A DNA stretch of 64,000 bases from NCBI RefSeq assembly GCF_002556635.1, contig NZ_MWMO01000008.1, positions 120,188-184,187 on the forward strand, read 5' to 3'. Within the stretch, counting starts at the first letter, position 1. Every line of letters starts with the position of its first letter. A program made the translations under genes and the position numbers. A model generated the notes under the pieces. That model did no database searches and was not told the origin of the DNA. It saw nothing but the letters and a program-made list of their open reading frames with translations. Source of the DNA: Novosphingobium sp. PC22D. GTDB taxonomy: Bacteria; Pseudomonadota; Alphaproteobacteria; Sphingomonadales; Sphingomonadaceae. This document shows positions 63,555-64,000 of the stretch, piece after piece.

Positions 63555-64000
63555 TGACCTGCCCCATCAGGGTGGTCCAACGGTTAAGTTAGAGTTCCGG
63601 CGGTTATGGTCGCCCTGCTGGGCGGCCTGAAGCGTAGCGTAAGGTAGTCTAGCAGGGCGATGCAAGATCGTTTGTGGTGCGGGCGGCTTGTATCCGAGCG
63701 ATGAGTGCGGCCGGATGGTGTTGTAGTGGATGCGCCAGCGCTCGATCAGGATGACCGCTTCCTTGAGGGTGTAGAAGATCTCGCCGTTGAGCAGTTCATC
63801 CCTGAGCTTGCCGTTGAAGCTTTCATTGTAACCGTTCTCCCATGGTGATCCTGGCTCGATGTAGAGCGTCTTCACGCCGATCCGACCAAGCCAGTCGCGC
63901 ACGGCGTGTGCGGTAAACTCAGCCCCATAGCACATTGGGAAGCGGTCCCTCGAAGGGCCGCATCGCCTTGATGAAGACAAGGGCGCGTAGCGCCTGCCGG
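63555..64000 (-). mobile_element. IS3-family insertion sequence, partial
   Basis: The left end is placed at the TGACCTGCCCC at 63555, whose TG matches the usual IS3-family end. The transposase open frame runs from 63980 down to 63567 on the minus strand, and the rest of the element is beyond the window. It lies inside the island's regulator region. Confidence 0.7.
63567..63980 (-). pseudogene. IS3-family transposase C-terminal part, altered
   Basis: Residues 22-130 match the IS3 OrfB catalytic end: [44 protein letters not shown], with the DDE Glu in [11 protein letters not shown]. The preceding motif SDNGPEF, which carries the second catalytic Asp, is replaced by [10 protein letters not shown], and the upstream sequence in this frame is not transposase-like. 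A neighbouring frame reads [14 protein letters not shown] and then stops. So a rearrangement or deletion upstream has probably inactivated it. Confidence 0.7.

Overview
The window is a high-GC alphaproteobacterial chromosome segment, most likely from the Sphingomonadales (inferred from gene content and order, not from a search). Signs are a suf operon of the form rrf2-sufB-DUF559-sufC-sufD-sufS-sufT-GNAT-sufA, a fused ThiS-ThiG protein, MmcB, DUF2093, a large VTGSR-type TonB-dependent receptor, and a pTi/RSF1010-like mobilisation module. Genes are tightly packed and many overlap by 1-4 bases.

Bases 1-48012 are core chromosome. They open with heme A synthase (partial, minus strand), a MerC-like membrane protein with a candidate zinc-repressor box, and thiSG. 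A leftward block follows: pyrD, gamma-glutamyltransferase, acyl-CoA synthetase and a zinc-ribbon metallopeptidase. A probable small RNA and a palindrome, which may be the Rrf2 operator, precede the complete suf iron-sulfur operon (9402-15887). Next come nucleotide and DNA genes (PfkB kinase, DEDD exonuclease, purD, xseA), an M23 peptidase, and a TonB-dependent receptor flanked by two related sulfotransferase-like proteins and a PKHD-type dioxygenase. The region also holds rpmB, tadA, a phytase-like protein, RNase T2, nadC, and a LytS/LytR-type two-component pair. A leftward envelope set (DsbA, M48 protease, App1 phosphatase), a PAS protein, an MFS exporter, a fatty acid hydroxylase and a DEAD-box helicase follow, then small DUF proteins and mmcB.

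At 48013 the picture changes. A tRNA-Arg(CCG) gene is cut off just after its anticodon loop, and a complete tRNA-Arg(CCG) follows 136 bases later. From there to the window end the sequence has looser spacing, lower GC and typical island cargo. The order is a PIN-like protein with a membrane protein (both unassigned), DUF6118, a MOBQ/TraA relaxase-helicase divergent from traC-traD with a recognisable oriT between them, a leftward defence block (AbiEi-AbiEii, then TerB protein, P-loop ATPase and SF2 helicase in the Shango arrangement), and rightward AlpA-like and excisionase-like regulators preceded by iteron-like repeats. An IS3-family element interrupts the region at 63555 and continues past the edge. 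No integrase and no type IV secretion genes are visible, so this looks like a mobilisable integrated element whose far end lies outside the window.
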